Positions 36,309 to 46,413 of a DNA stretch of 64,000 nt are shown piece by piece (position 1 is the first letter of the stretch; every line of letters starts with the position of its first letter). This DNA is from Roseiarcus sp963835955 (GTDB lineage: Bacteria > Pseudomonadota > Alphaproteobacteria > Rhizobiales > Beijerinckiaceae). The position numbers and the translations under genes were made by a program. The notes beneath the pieces were generated by a model. That model was not told the origin of the DNA and did not search any database. It worked only from the letters and a program-made list of their open reading frames with translations. The stretch is from contig CAWIHZ010000005.1 of assembly GCA_963835955.1 (NCBI GenBank), positions 558,001-622,000 on the forward strand, in the 5' to 3' direction.

Positions 36309-36533
36309 ATGTCAACTTCACCAGTTTCGGCCGCGCCGGGCGCGCCCGTCAATGTCAGCACGGCGCCGGTCGCGAGGGCGGTGGACGGCGACTACAAGGC
36401 TCAAAGCGTCAATTCTGCTCACGTCAAGGACGGCGACGGAGATTACAAGCCGATAGCGGCGGCGAGTTCCGCCGCGGCCCAAAGTTCCGCCTCAGTGCAG
36501 TCGTCGCTGCCTTCTCTGAAAAAAGGCGGCTGA
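36309..36533 (+). CDS. Small Ala/Ser-rich protein with repeated DGDYK motif
   Basis: A 74-residue hydrophilic protein, ATG 36309 preceded by GGAGAAAGCG. It contains V-D-G-D-Y-K-A followed 19 residues later by G-D-G-D-Y-K-P, then an Ala/Ser-rich segment and the end S-S-L-P-S-L-K-K-G-G. Likely disordered, without signal peptide. Similar small proteins exist in Rhizobiales as far as I recall, but no function is known. The next gene is cytochrome b561. Confidence 0.6.
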   Translation: MSTSPVSAAPGAPVNVSTAPVARAVDGDYKAQSVNSAHVKDGDGDYKPIAAASSAAAQSSASVQSSLPSLKKGG

Positions 36534-36633
36534 CTTCGGCGTCAGCATCCGGCGTTCGATGCAAGGCGAAAGTCGTCCCGGCGACGGGGCCTTGCATCGA
36601 TTCGCGACCTCGATCGTAAACTGAGGATCGGCG

Positions 36634-37200
36634 ATGAGCGACACGGTTACAAGACAAGGCACGGCCCCGGCGCCTGATCGTTATGACGTCGGGGCGATCG
36701 CCTTCCATTGGGCGGTCGCGGCGCTGATTGTCTTCCTTGGCGTGCTTGGCCTGTTGTTCGAGGATTTGCCGAGGCAGTCGCGGCCGTTTTGGATCAACGT
36801 TCATGGATCTGTCGGCCTTGTCTATGTTGCATTGGTGATCGCAAGGCTCGCATGGCGCGCAGGCAACCGGCCTCCGGACCTGCCGCCGGATGTCGGCGAG
36901 TTGTCCCGGCGCGCCTCGCACGCGGCACACCTGCTGCTTTACGCCTTGATGGCGAGCATCCCCATGCTTGGGTTCGTCGCCTTCGTGTGGCACGGGCGGG
37001 CCTTCGACTATGGCCTGTTTCAAATAGACTTCGGCGTCCCCTCCGATCGCGCCGTGTTCCACCCGGCCGAGGAAATTCATTCTTTTCTGGCCTATGCTTT
37101 GTTTGGACTGGCCGCCCTGCACGCCGCCGGGGCCTTGTGGCATCACTTTGTCCGGCGCGACCGCGTGCTGATGCGGATGATTCCCGGCGGCGCCGGTTAG
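36634..37200 (+). CDS. Cytochrome b561
   Basis: This is a four-helix diheme membrane cytochrome of the bacterial b561 type (COG3038), which moves electrons between quinol and other carriers. The 188-residue product has four hydrophobic segments (about 23-43, 54-74, 97-117 and 145-168). Histidine candidates for heme ligation are in F-H-W-A-V-A, W-I-N-V-H-G-S-V-G, E-E-I-H-S-F-L-A-Y and A-L-H-A-A-G-A-L-W-H-H-F. The end V-R-R-D-R-V-L-M-R-M is typical. It is followed at once by the decayed mfd tail. Confidence 0.92.
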   Translation: MSDTVTRQGTAPAPDRYDVGAIAFHWAVAALIVFLGVLGLLFEDLPRQSRPFWINVHGSVGLVYVALVIARLAWRAGNRPPDLPPDVGELSRRASHAAHLLLYALMASIPMLGFVAFVWHGRAFDYGLFQIDFGVPSDRAVFHPAEEIHSFLAYALFGLAALHAAGALWHHFVRRDRVLMRMIPGGAG

Positions 37201-37260
37201 CCGCTGGCGCGGCGCTTCCTGACGATGACGTCGAAGCCTCCCGTTTGCGCCCGCAATGAG

Positions 37261-37391
37261 AACGTCGAGTCGATGGAGGCTGGCGAGGAAGGCCTGACCT
37301 TCGCCCTTTTACAAGACCTCTTTCGCCAACCCGACGGCGCTGGCGAAATGGGTCGAAGCGGAGGGTCTGCTCGCGCGGGTCCGGTCGCGAC
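37261..37391 (+). pseudogene. Decayed duplicate of the mfd 3' end
   Basis: This stretch aligns with mfd 33267-33397: it begins with the same AACGTCGAG, keeps TTCGCCAACCCGACGGCGCT exactly, and continues G-A-A-A-T-G-G-G-T-C-G-A with scattered substitutions and one extra base near 37310. In one frame it still reads T-S-F-A-N-P-T-A-L-A-K-W-V-E-A-E-G-L-L-A-R-V-R against mfd N-S-F-A-N-P-T-A-L-V-K-W-V-E-A-Q-G-P-L-A-R-V-R. There is no start, so it is non-functional. It sits 3.75 kb downstream of the end of mfd. Confidence 0.85.
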
Positions 37392-37408
37392 GTCTGCCGG
37401 GCCGCTCC

Positions 37409-37808
37409 CTACGCTCCCTCCATGATCTTGTCCCGCGCCGCGCTGACGAGGAAGGCGGATCGGCTGAGGCCGCGCTCCTTGGCGGCGGCGTCGATCGCGT
37501 CGAGCAGGGCGGCGTCGAGGCTGATGTTGGCCCGCACCGTTCGGCCCGAGTTCGAGGAGCAGCGGGATCATCACCGCGCTCTCGCCCTCGCCAATTTCGC
37601 CCGAGGCGACGATGGCCGACAAGGTCGACGGGCGGGGCGCTCCGAAACCGCCCTCGCGCTTGTGGGCGAGGACGTCGCGCAGCGCCCCGGCGGCGTCGGC
37701 GATCGCTTCCTCGGCGGTGGCGCCGCCGCCGACGCAACCGGGGATGTCGGGGATGCGGACGCCCCAGACGCCGCCGCTTCCATCGAGAACGCCGACATAA
37801 TAGGTCAT
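37409..37808 (-). pseudogene. hicB: HicB antitoxin, frameshifted
   Basis: HicB neutralises HicA and represses the operon. ATG 37808 has a good AAGGAGCGGCGCG site. The first part is a complete HicB fold: M-T-Y-Y-V-G-V-L-D, then V-R-I-P-D-I-P-G-C-V-G-G-G-A-T-A-E-E-A. After L-L-L-E-L-G near 37552 an extra G shifts the frame. One base fewer restores R-T-V-R-A-N-I-S-L-D-A-A-L-L-D-A-I-D, then R-G-L-S-R-S-A-F-L-V-S-A-A-R-D-K-I-M-E-G-A and a stop at 37409, a ribbon-helix-helix DNA-binding tail. The unshifted frame gives an arginine-rich tail instead. It lies 17 nt after hicA. Confidence 0.85.
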
Positions 37809-37825
37809 CGCGCCGCTCCTTAAGT

Positions 37826-38023
37826 TCACAGCCACCCCGCGGCCTTCGCTATCGACCGCGCCACGCCTCGGGACAACTCGCGGTGGCGGGGAACCACGAT
37901 CATCATCTCCGGCCGGTCCCTGTGGATGAATCGATCATGACGCCCGCCGCCGATGTTTTTCCAGCCCTCGGCCTGGAGGCGATCGACCATCTTGCGAACA
38001 TTGGTCTCGACCTCGGCCACCAC
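37826..38023 (-). CDS. hicA: HicA mRNA interferase toxin
   Basis: HicA is a double-stranded-RNA-binding-fold ribonuclease that cleaves mRNA when released from HicB. The 65-residue product has L-Q-A-E-G-W-K-N-I, the catalytic histidine position in G-G-G-R-H-D-R-F-I-H (H29; the usual motif is G-S-H-H), and V-P-R-H-R-E-L-S-R-G-V-A-R-S-I-A-K-A-A-G-W, a strong HicA signature. GTG 38023 follows AAGGGGCG; ATG 37990 is an alternative. It precedes hicB, the usual order. Confidence 0.85.
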   Translation of the reverse strand: MVAEVETNVRKMVDRLQAEGWKNIGGGRHDRFIHRDRPEMMIVVPRHRELSRGVARSIAKAAGWL

Positions 38024-38142
38024 CGCGCCCCTTGTTTCAAACGATACTCCCGCCGCATTCTCAAGCCAACCCGTTTGCGCAAAATATTGCGTAAAGAAGC
38101 GCGGTCAGGCGACCGAATTGGCCAAGCGCATTTTGGGATCAT

Positions 38143-38405
38143 GTGATTAAAAGACCGAAGCCGATCCGTCCTAGCGCCGCCGAAGACGTCCGGATCGCGC
38201 ACGGCATTGCCGCCGATCCCGACGCGGCGCCGGACCTGTCGGAGCCCGTCGCAGGCATCGTCAGTCGCGTGGGCCGTCCGCCGAAACCCGACCGCAAGGT
38301 CTCGGTGACGCTTCGGCTCGACCGCGACGTGCACGCTTCAAGGCGGCCGGCGCGGGCTGGCAGACGCGCATCAACGCTGCCCTGAGGAAGTCGAGCCCCC
38401 GCTGA
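38143..38405 (+). pseudogene. brnA: BrnA-like antitoxin, frameshifted
   Basis: BrnA antitoxins carry a ribbon-helix-helix domain and partner with BrnT ribonuclease toxins. From GTG 38143: D-V-R-I-A-H-G-I-A-A-D-P-D, then V-G-R-P-P-K-P-D-R-K-V-S-V-T-L-R-L-D-R-D-V-H-A. Near 38337 the frame breaks; the next frame continues F-K-A-A-G-A-G-W-Q-T-R-I-N-A-A-L-R-K-S to a stop at 38405, exactly the expected BrnA ending. The start is uncertain. I see no brnT toxin gene next to it, so it looks like a decaying remnant. Confidence 0.75.
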
Positions 38406-38529
38406 TCATCGCGCCCGCCCAATTCCGCCGCCTTGCCTCGGCCGCCGCGGAACATATATCAGCGAGGTCCGTTGGAATGTGCGGCGTCGCCGGGCGCCTT
38501 AGCCGCAAGGCCCGCCGCGGAGCGATCAA

Positions 38530-38724
38530 ATGACAGACGACACCAAGAAGCCCGCGCGCCGAGCGCGCGCAATGTCCGAGGCGATGCTCGACGAGGCGAT
38601 TGAGGAATCCTTCCCCGCCAGCGACCCGCTGCCCACCAACCCGTCCTTCATTGGCGGTCCGGAGCGTTCGCCGCCGGCGCGCGAAGCGCCGAAGCCACGG
38701 CCCAAGACGGCGCGGCGGGGCTGA
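38530..38724 (+). CDS. Small conserved protein with an ESFPASDP motif
   Basis: A 64-residue hydrophilic protein. The core L-D-E-A-I-E-E-S-F-P-A-S-D-P-L-P recurs in many small Rhizobiales proteins as far as I recall, usually with a charged N-terminus and a proline/arginine-rich end, as here. No function is known. ATG 38530 gives the whole motif. Confidence 0.7.
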   Translation: MTDDTKKPARRARAMSEAMLDEAIEESFPASDPLPTNPSFIGGPERSPPAREAPKPRPKTARRG

Positions 38725-38804
38725 TCGCCGGGACTGTTTCGGGGCGGATCGGCGGCGCGCATATTGTGCGTCGAATAGCTTAGTATTTTCAGTTACTTAC
38801 ACAT

Positions 38805-39095
38805 TTTTATTTCGAAAAACCGGAAGCTGTGCTAGGCTTGAATTTCGGTGGCGGGTGGCCGAAGGAGCGGGGATGCCGGATGGGCTGCGGACGACGGAAG
38901 GGGTCGCCACGCACGCCTCGAATGCGAGGGTGGCGCGGCACGGGATTTTTTGATTTGGATTCGCGCATAACTTATTGAAAAGCCTGGATTCGCGGAAGAA
39001 GAATCCTTTCGTTTCCTTCCCTTTTATTTTCGTTGGCTTCCCCTTTTATTTTCTTTTGCTTCCCATTTGCTTTCGTTAGCTTCCCTATGGCTTGC
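38805..39095 (+). repeat. Composite intergenic element, copy A
   Basis: In order: a block like TTTCGAAAAACCGGAAGCTG then TGCTAG (about 38811-38835); GC-rich inverted segments, the best being CCTCG-AATG-CGAGG flanked by GCCAC and GTGGC near 38905-38934; the box ATTTGGATTCGCG (38953-38965) leading to TTGAAAA and GGAAG; then four 21-22-nt tandem units beginning CCTTCCC or GCTTCCC (about 39015-39095). The same order recurs at 62715-62980. No coding frame is supported. It could be a structured RNA gene or a mobile intergenic repeat. Confidence 0.6.
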
Positions 39096-39144
39096 AGAGA
39101 TTCCGCCTGGGACCGAGGCGGCCGGCCGGTCCCGCGCGGGCTCT

Positions 39145-39444
39145 TCACCGCGTCGGCCGGATGACGAAGGTCCCGCTTCCGGCGCCGGCGGGATCGTCGG
39201 CCTCGGCGAGGCTGAGCCGCGTGACCTCGGCCCCGCGCGGACCGCGCCGCATCTCGGCGATCATCGCCTCGACGTCGGCGGCAGCGCCCCGAACAAGCGC
39301 CTCGACCGCGCCGTCGGCTCGGTTGCGCACCCAGCCCGAAATGTTGAGCCTCAGCGCCGCGCGCTGCGCAAAATAGCGATAGCCGACGCCCTGGACGAAG
39401 CCTTCGACGACGACGCGGCGGATCAGCACTTCCTCTGCGGACAT
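39145..39444 (-). CDS. acyP: Acylphosphatase
   Basis: Acylphosphatase hydrolyses carboxyl-phosphate bonds. The 99-residue product has both signatures: V-E-G-F-V-Q-G-V-G-Y-R-Y-F-A-Q-R-A-A with the catalytic arginine, and I-S-G-W-V-R-N-R-A-D-G-A-V-E-A with the catalytic asparagine. ATG 39444 is preferred; the frame also opens further upstream at 39462. The gene is divergent from thrS. Confidence 0.93.
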   Translation of the reverse strand: MSAEEVLIRRVVVEGFVQGVGYRYFAQRAALRLNISGWVRNRADGAVEALVRGAAADVEAMIAEMRRGPRGAEVTRLSLAEADDPAGAGSGTFVIRPTR

Positions 39445-39575
39445 CGCGAACGTCCTTAGCACAGGCAGCGCTCGGGCCCGAACGGCGGCATTGCTCCCTG
39501 CGCCCCGCTTGTCTATAGGCTCGCTCGATCGCTTACGCCGATTGGTATCGGCGAGTGAGCTTTTGAGGAGCCTCG

Positions 39576-41534
39576 ATGATTTACGTCACCTTTCCCGACG
39601 GCGCGAAGCGCCCCTTCGAGCCCGGCCTTTCCGGCCTCGACATCGCCAAATCCATCTCTCCCTCGCTCGCCAAACGCACGGTCGCGGCGATCCGCGACGG
39701 CGAGCTGGCCGATCTCGCCGACCCGGTCGGACAAGACTCGGCGCTCGAATTCATCACCCGCGACGATCCGCGGGCGCTCGAGCTGATCCGCCACGACGCC
39801 GCGCATGTGCTGGCCGAAGCGGTGCAGTCGCTGTGGCCGGGAACCCAGGTGACGATCGGCCCCGTGATCGAGAACGGATTCTACTACGATTTCTACCGCT
39901 CAGAGCCGTTCACGCCCGAGGATTTCCCGGCGATCGAGAAGCGCATGCGCGAGATCATCGCCCGCGACCGCCCGTTCAGAAAGACCGTCGTCTCGCGCGA
40001 CGAGGCGAAGGGCTTCTTCGAAAAGAAGGGCGAAGCGTTCAAGATCGAGCTGATCGACGCCATTCCCGCCGGCGAGGAGGTCAAGCTCTACAGCCAGGGC
40101 GAATGGACCGACCTCTGCCGCGGGCCTCATATGACCTCGACCGGCAAGGTCGGCGACGCCTTCAAGCTGATGAAAGTCGCCGGCGCCTATTGGCGCGGCG
40201 ATTCGACCAAGCCGATGCTGTCGCGCATCTACGGGACGGCGTTCGCGAAAAGGGAGGAGCTCGACGCCTATCTGAAACAGCTCGAGGAAGCCGAGCGGCG
40301 CGACCACCGCAAGCTCGCCCGCGAGATGGACCTGTTCCACTTCCAGGAAGAGGGGCCCGGCTCGATCTTCTGGCACCCCAAGGGCTGGACGCTGTTTCAG
40401 ACGCTGGTCGCCTATATGCGCCGGCGGCTGGCCGCAGACTACCAGGAAGTCAACGCGCCTCAGGTGCTCGACAAGCGCTTATGGGAAATCTCCGGCCATT
40501 GGGACTGGTATCGCGAGAGCATGTTCATGTGCCGTCCGGCCGGCGAGGACGCGGAGACCGAGGACGAGCGCGTCTATGCGCTCAAGCCCATGAATTGTCC
40601 CGGCCATGTCCAGATCTTCAAGCACGGCCTGCGCAGCTATCGCGAGCTGCCTTTGCGGATGGCCGAATTCGGCGCGGTCAACCGCTTCGAGCCGTCAGGC
40701 GCGCTGCACGGCCTCATGCGCGTGCGCTCGTTCACCCAGGACGATGCGCATATTTTCTGCACCGAGGAGCAGCTGGCGCAGGAGTGCCACAAGATCAACG
40801 AGCTGATCCTGTCGGTGTACGGCGATTTCGGTTTTGACAGTATCGTGGTGAAGCTCTCCACCCGGCCCGAGAAGCGCGTCGGGACGGACGCGATGTGGGG
40901 CCACGCGGAGGCGGTGATGGGCCGCGTCCTCGATGAGATCAAGGCGCGCCACGGCAATGTGGTGACGACCAGCCTCAATCCGGGCGAAGGCGCATTCTAC
41001 GGGCCGAAGTTCGAATATGTGCTGCGCGACGCGATCGGCCGCGACTGGCAATGCGGAACGACCCAGGTGGACTTCAACCTGCCCGAGCGCTTCGGCGCCT
41101 TTTACATCGCCGGCAACAGCGAAAAGACGACGCCGGTGATGATCCATCGCGCCATCTGCGGCTCGATGGAGCGCTTCATCGGCATTCTGCTGGAGCATTA
41201 CGCCGGCCACCTGCCGCTATGGCTGGCGCCGTTGCAGATCGTCGTCTGCACGATCACCAGCGACGCCGACGATTTCGCGATCGAGTTCGCCGCGCGGGCG
41301 AAAAAGCGGGGCTTGAGGGTCGAGACCGACCTGCGCAACGAAAAGATCAATTACAAGGTGCGCGAGCACTCGCTGGCCAAGGTCCCGGTCCTGATCGCCG
41401 TCGGCCGCAAGGAGGCGAGCGAGAGCACCGTCTCCATTCGCCGCCTGGGCTCCAACGCGCAGACCACGATGGACGCCGACGCGGCGATCGAGGCGCTTGG
41501 CGAGGAGGCTCTGCCGCCCGACCTGCGCCGATAA
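39576..41534 (+). CDS. thrS: Threonyl-tRNA synthetase
   Basis: ThrRS charges tRNA-Thr and edits mischarged serine. The 652-residue product has the N-terminal TGS domain (1-62), the editing domain with H-D-A-A-H-V-L-A-E-A near residue 74 and R-G-P-H-M near 186, the class II catalytic core with M-N-C-P-G-H-V (zinc cysteine), R-M-A-E-F-G, D-D-A-H-I-F-C, and Y-G-P-K-F-E-Y, and the C-terminal anticodon-binding domain. Length is standard. ATG 39576 follows TTGAGGAGCC. No T-box-like leader is visible. Confidence 0.98.
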   Translation: MIYVTFPDGAKRPFEPGLSGLDIAKSISPSLAKRTVAAIRDGELADLADPVGQDSALEFITRDDPRALELIRHDAAHVLAEAVQSLWPGTQVTIGPVIENGFYYDFYRSEPFTPEDFPAIEKRMREIIARDRPFRKTVVSRDEAKGFFEKKGEAFKIELIDAIPAGEEVKLYSQGEWTDLCRGPHMTSTGKVGDAFKLMKVAGAYWRGDSTKPMLSRIYGTAFAKREELDAYLKQLEEAERRDHRKLAREMDLFHFQEEGPGSIFWHPKGWTLFQTLVAYMRRRLAADYQEVNAPQVLDKRLWEISGHWDWYRESMFMCRPAGEDAETEDERVYALKPMNCPGHVQIFKHGLRSYRELPLRMAEFGAVNRFEPSGALHGLMRVRSFTQDDAHIFCTEEQLAQECHKINELILSVYGDFGFDSIVVKLSTRPEKRVGTDAMWGHAEAVMGRVLDEIKARHGNVVTTSLNPGEGAFYGPKFEYVLRDAIGRDWQCGTTQVDFNLPERFGAFYIAGNSEKTTPVMIHRAICGSMERFIGILLEHYAGHLPLWLAPLQIVVCTITSDADDFAIEFAARAKKRGLRVETDLRNEKINYKVREHSLAKVPVLIAVGRKEASESTVSIRRLGSNAQTTMDADAAIEALGEEALPPDLRR

Positions 41535-41629
41535 GCCGCTGGCGTCACGAGACAGTCGCCGATCTTGTCAGCGGCGCTTTATTTTGGCCGGCGAAAGCTC
41601 CATCATATATGTTCGATCGAGGAGCGACG

Positions 41630-43106
41630 ATGTCCATGGACAGGAATCCGGCCGAGGCCCGCCGTTCGTTGCGCTTCCGTTTCCGCGGCGCCGAGGTCGC
41701 GCTCGACCGGTTCTCGCCGCGTGCGACCGTTCTCGACTGGCTGCGCGAGGAAGCGGGGGCGACGGGGACCAAGGAGGGCTGCGCGGAAGGCGATTGCGGC
41801 GCCTGCACGGTGGCGCTGGCGCGGCTGCGCCATGGCGCGCTGGCCTACGAGGCGGTCAACGCCTGCATTCTGCTGCTTGGCCAGCTCGACGGCGCCGAGC
41901 TGATCACGGTCGAGGACCTCGCCGACGGCGGGACGCTCCATCCCGTGCAGCAGGCGATGGTCGATCATCATGGCTCGCAATGCGGCTTTTGCACGCCCGG
42001 CATCGTGATGAGCCTGTTCGTCGCCTATCATTCCGGCGCGCCGGCCACCTATTCCAGCCTTTGCGATCAGCTCGCCGGCAATCTCTGCCGATGCACCGGG
42101 TATCGCCCGATCCTGACAGCGGCGCTGGAGACTTGCGACGGCGCGCCCAAGGACCGGTTCGCGGCGACGGCGCAGGAGCGGGCCGCCGCGCTCGCCGCGC
42201 TCGCCGACGGCCGGGACCTGTTCGTCGGCGACGAGGCGTCGTTCTTCGCCGCGCCGGCGAACCTCGATTCGCTCGCCGCGCTCTATGCGCGCTTTCCCGA
42301 CGCGACGCTCGTCGCCGGGGCGACCGACGTCGGGCTCTGGATCACCAAGCAGCTGCGCGACTTGAAGCGGATCATATGGCTCGGCGCGGTTAAGGGGTTG
42401 GACGCCGTCGGCGAAGGCGGCGACGGGGTCTTGTCGATCGGCGCGGGCGTGACGCTGGCGGAAGCCACGCCGCTGCTTGGCGAGATCCATCCCGACCTCA
42501 GCGAACTGATGCGCCGTTTCGGCTCGGTTCAGGTGCGCGCGAGCGGGACCGTGGGCGGCAATATCGCCAACGGTTCGCCGATCGGCGACATCGCGCCCGC
42601 ATTGATCGCGCTTGGCGGCAAGGTCATCCTGCGAAGGGGCGGCCAGACGCGCGCCCTGCCGCTCGAGGACTTCTTCATCGGTTACGGCAGGCAGGACCGC
42701 GAGCCTGGCGAGTTCGTGCTCGCGGTCGAGGCGCCGCGGCTCGACGCCGGTCAGCACTACCGCGCCTTCAAGGTGTCGAAGCGCTTCGACGAGGACATTT
42801 CCGCGGTCATGCTCGCCGCGCGCATCGGCCTCGAAGGCCGAAGGATCGTCGGCGCGCGCATCGCCTGCGGCGGCATGGCGGCGACGCCGAAGCGCGCCGT
42901 AAGCGCGGAACGGGCGCTGATCGGCGCAAGCCTCGACGAACCCGCGAGCTGGCGCGCGGCGCTCGCGGCGCTCTCGCGCGATTTCACTCCTTTGACCGAC
43001 CAGCGCGCGAGCGCGGCCTATCGGATGACGGTCGCGGCCAATCTGCTCGAAAAGGCCGTGCTCGAGATTTCCGGCGCGAGCGCGCCAACCCGGATCGGAA
43101 TGCTCC

Positions 43107-43120
<14 letters not shown>
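41630..43120 (+). CDS. xdhA: Xanthine dehydrogenase small subunit (iron-sulfur/FAD)
   Basis: XdhA carries two [2Fe-2S] clusters and FAD and passes electrons from the molybdenum site to NAD. The 496-residue product shows the plant-type cluster C-A-E-G-D-C-G-A-C-T-V near residue 44, the second cluster in C-G-F-C-T-P-G-I-V and C-R-C-T-G-Y-R-P, the FAD domain with A-G-A-T-D-V-G-L-W and T-V-G-G-N-I-A-N-G-S-P-I-G-D, and a CO-dehydrogenase-flavoprotein-type C-terminus. ATG 41630 follows GGAGCGACG. It overlaps xdhB by 14 nt. Confidence 0.95.
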
Positions 43121-45428
<2,308 letters not shown>

Positions 45429-45438
45429 GCGCGGCGCC

Positions 45439-46413
45439 ATGCTGGCTTTTCGCCGCCTCATCGATGCGATCGAAGCCGAAGGTTCGGCGGCGCTGGTGAC
45501 GCTGGCCCGGGCCGAGGGATCGAGCCCGCGCGAATCGGGCGCGCGCATGGTGGTCAGGCCGTCGGGCGGATTTCACGGCACGATTGGCGGAGGAGCGCTG
45601 GAATGGGCGGCGCTCGCCGCGGCCCAGGCGGCGCTGAAGGAGGGTCGCGGTCCGGCTGCCCGCCGCTCGCTGGCGCTGGGGCCCGAGCTCGCGCAATGTT
45701 GCGGCGGGCGCGTCGAATGGCGGATCGAAACCTTCGACCTTCGCGACCTCGCCGATCTGGCGCCGATTGCGGGCGCGGAGAGCCGCGGCCTGGCGACGCT
45801 GAGCGCCCACTTGGGCCCAGACGGCCGGGTCGAACGGAAGCTTGCGGCCGAACAGCGGGGAGAGGGACTGACGGCGAGCCTGCCTGCCGCCGCCGAATGG
45901 ATCGAGCCGCTCGGGCAAAGCGCGCGATCGGTCTACCTCTTCGGCGCCGGCCATGTCGGGCGGGCGCTGGCGCTGGCGCTCGCCCCGTTGCCGTTCGCGG
46001 TGCGATGGATCGATTCGCGGCTTGAGGCCTTCCCGGCCTATGCGCCGGCCAACGTCGCGCTGATTCATGCGGTTGAGCCGACGGCCGAACTCACGCACGC
46101 GCCCGACGGCGCGCTGATTGTCGTGATGACCCACTCGCACGCAATCGATCTCGAGATCGTCGCCGAGGCGCTGCGCTCGGAGCGTTTCGGCTATGTCGGC
46201 CTGATCGGCTCGGCGACCAAACGCGCGAGATTTCTGAGCCAGATGCGCTCGGCCAAGCTGCCAGAGGTCCAGCTGGCGAAACTGGTTTGTCCGATCGGAG
46301 TCTCCGGCGTCGAGGGCAAGGATCCGGCGGTGATCGCCGCCTCGACCACCGCGCAGCTGTTGATGGTCAGCGAGCGGTTGGCGGCGGAAGGGCTCAGCGG
46401 CCCGGCGCGTTGA
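45439..46413 (+). CDS. xdhC: Xanthine dehydrogenase accessory protein XdhC
   Basis: XdhC binds molybdenum cofactor, promotes its sulfuration and inserts it into XdhB. The 324-residue product has the N-terminal XdhC/CoxI segment (A-E-G-S-S-P-R-E-S-G-A-R-M and I-G-G-G-A-L-E), Q-C-C-G-G, and the C-terminal Rossmann-like domain with L-F-G-A-G-H-V-G-R-A-L-A near residue 170 and Y-V-G-L-I-G-S. ATG 45439 lies 10 nt after xdhB. The 3' end overlaps the convergent aldolase-like gene by 20 nt. Confidence 0.94.
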   Translation: MLAFRRLIDAIEAEGSAALVTLARAEGSSPRESGARMVVRPSGGFHGTIGGGALEWAALAAAQAALKEGRGPAARRSLALGPELAQCCGGRVEWRIETFDLRDLADLAPIAGAESRGLATLSAHLGPDGRVERKLAAEQRGEGLTASLPAAAEWIEPLGQSARSVYLFGAGHVGRALALALAPLPFAVRWIDSRLEAFPAYAPANVALIHAVEPTAELTHAPDGALIVVMTHSHAIDLEIVAEALRSERFGYVGLIGSATKRARFLSQMRSAKLPEVQLAKLVCPIGVSGVEGKDPAVIAASTTAQLLMVSERLAAEGLSGPAR

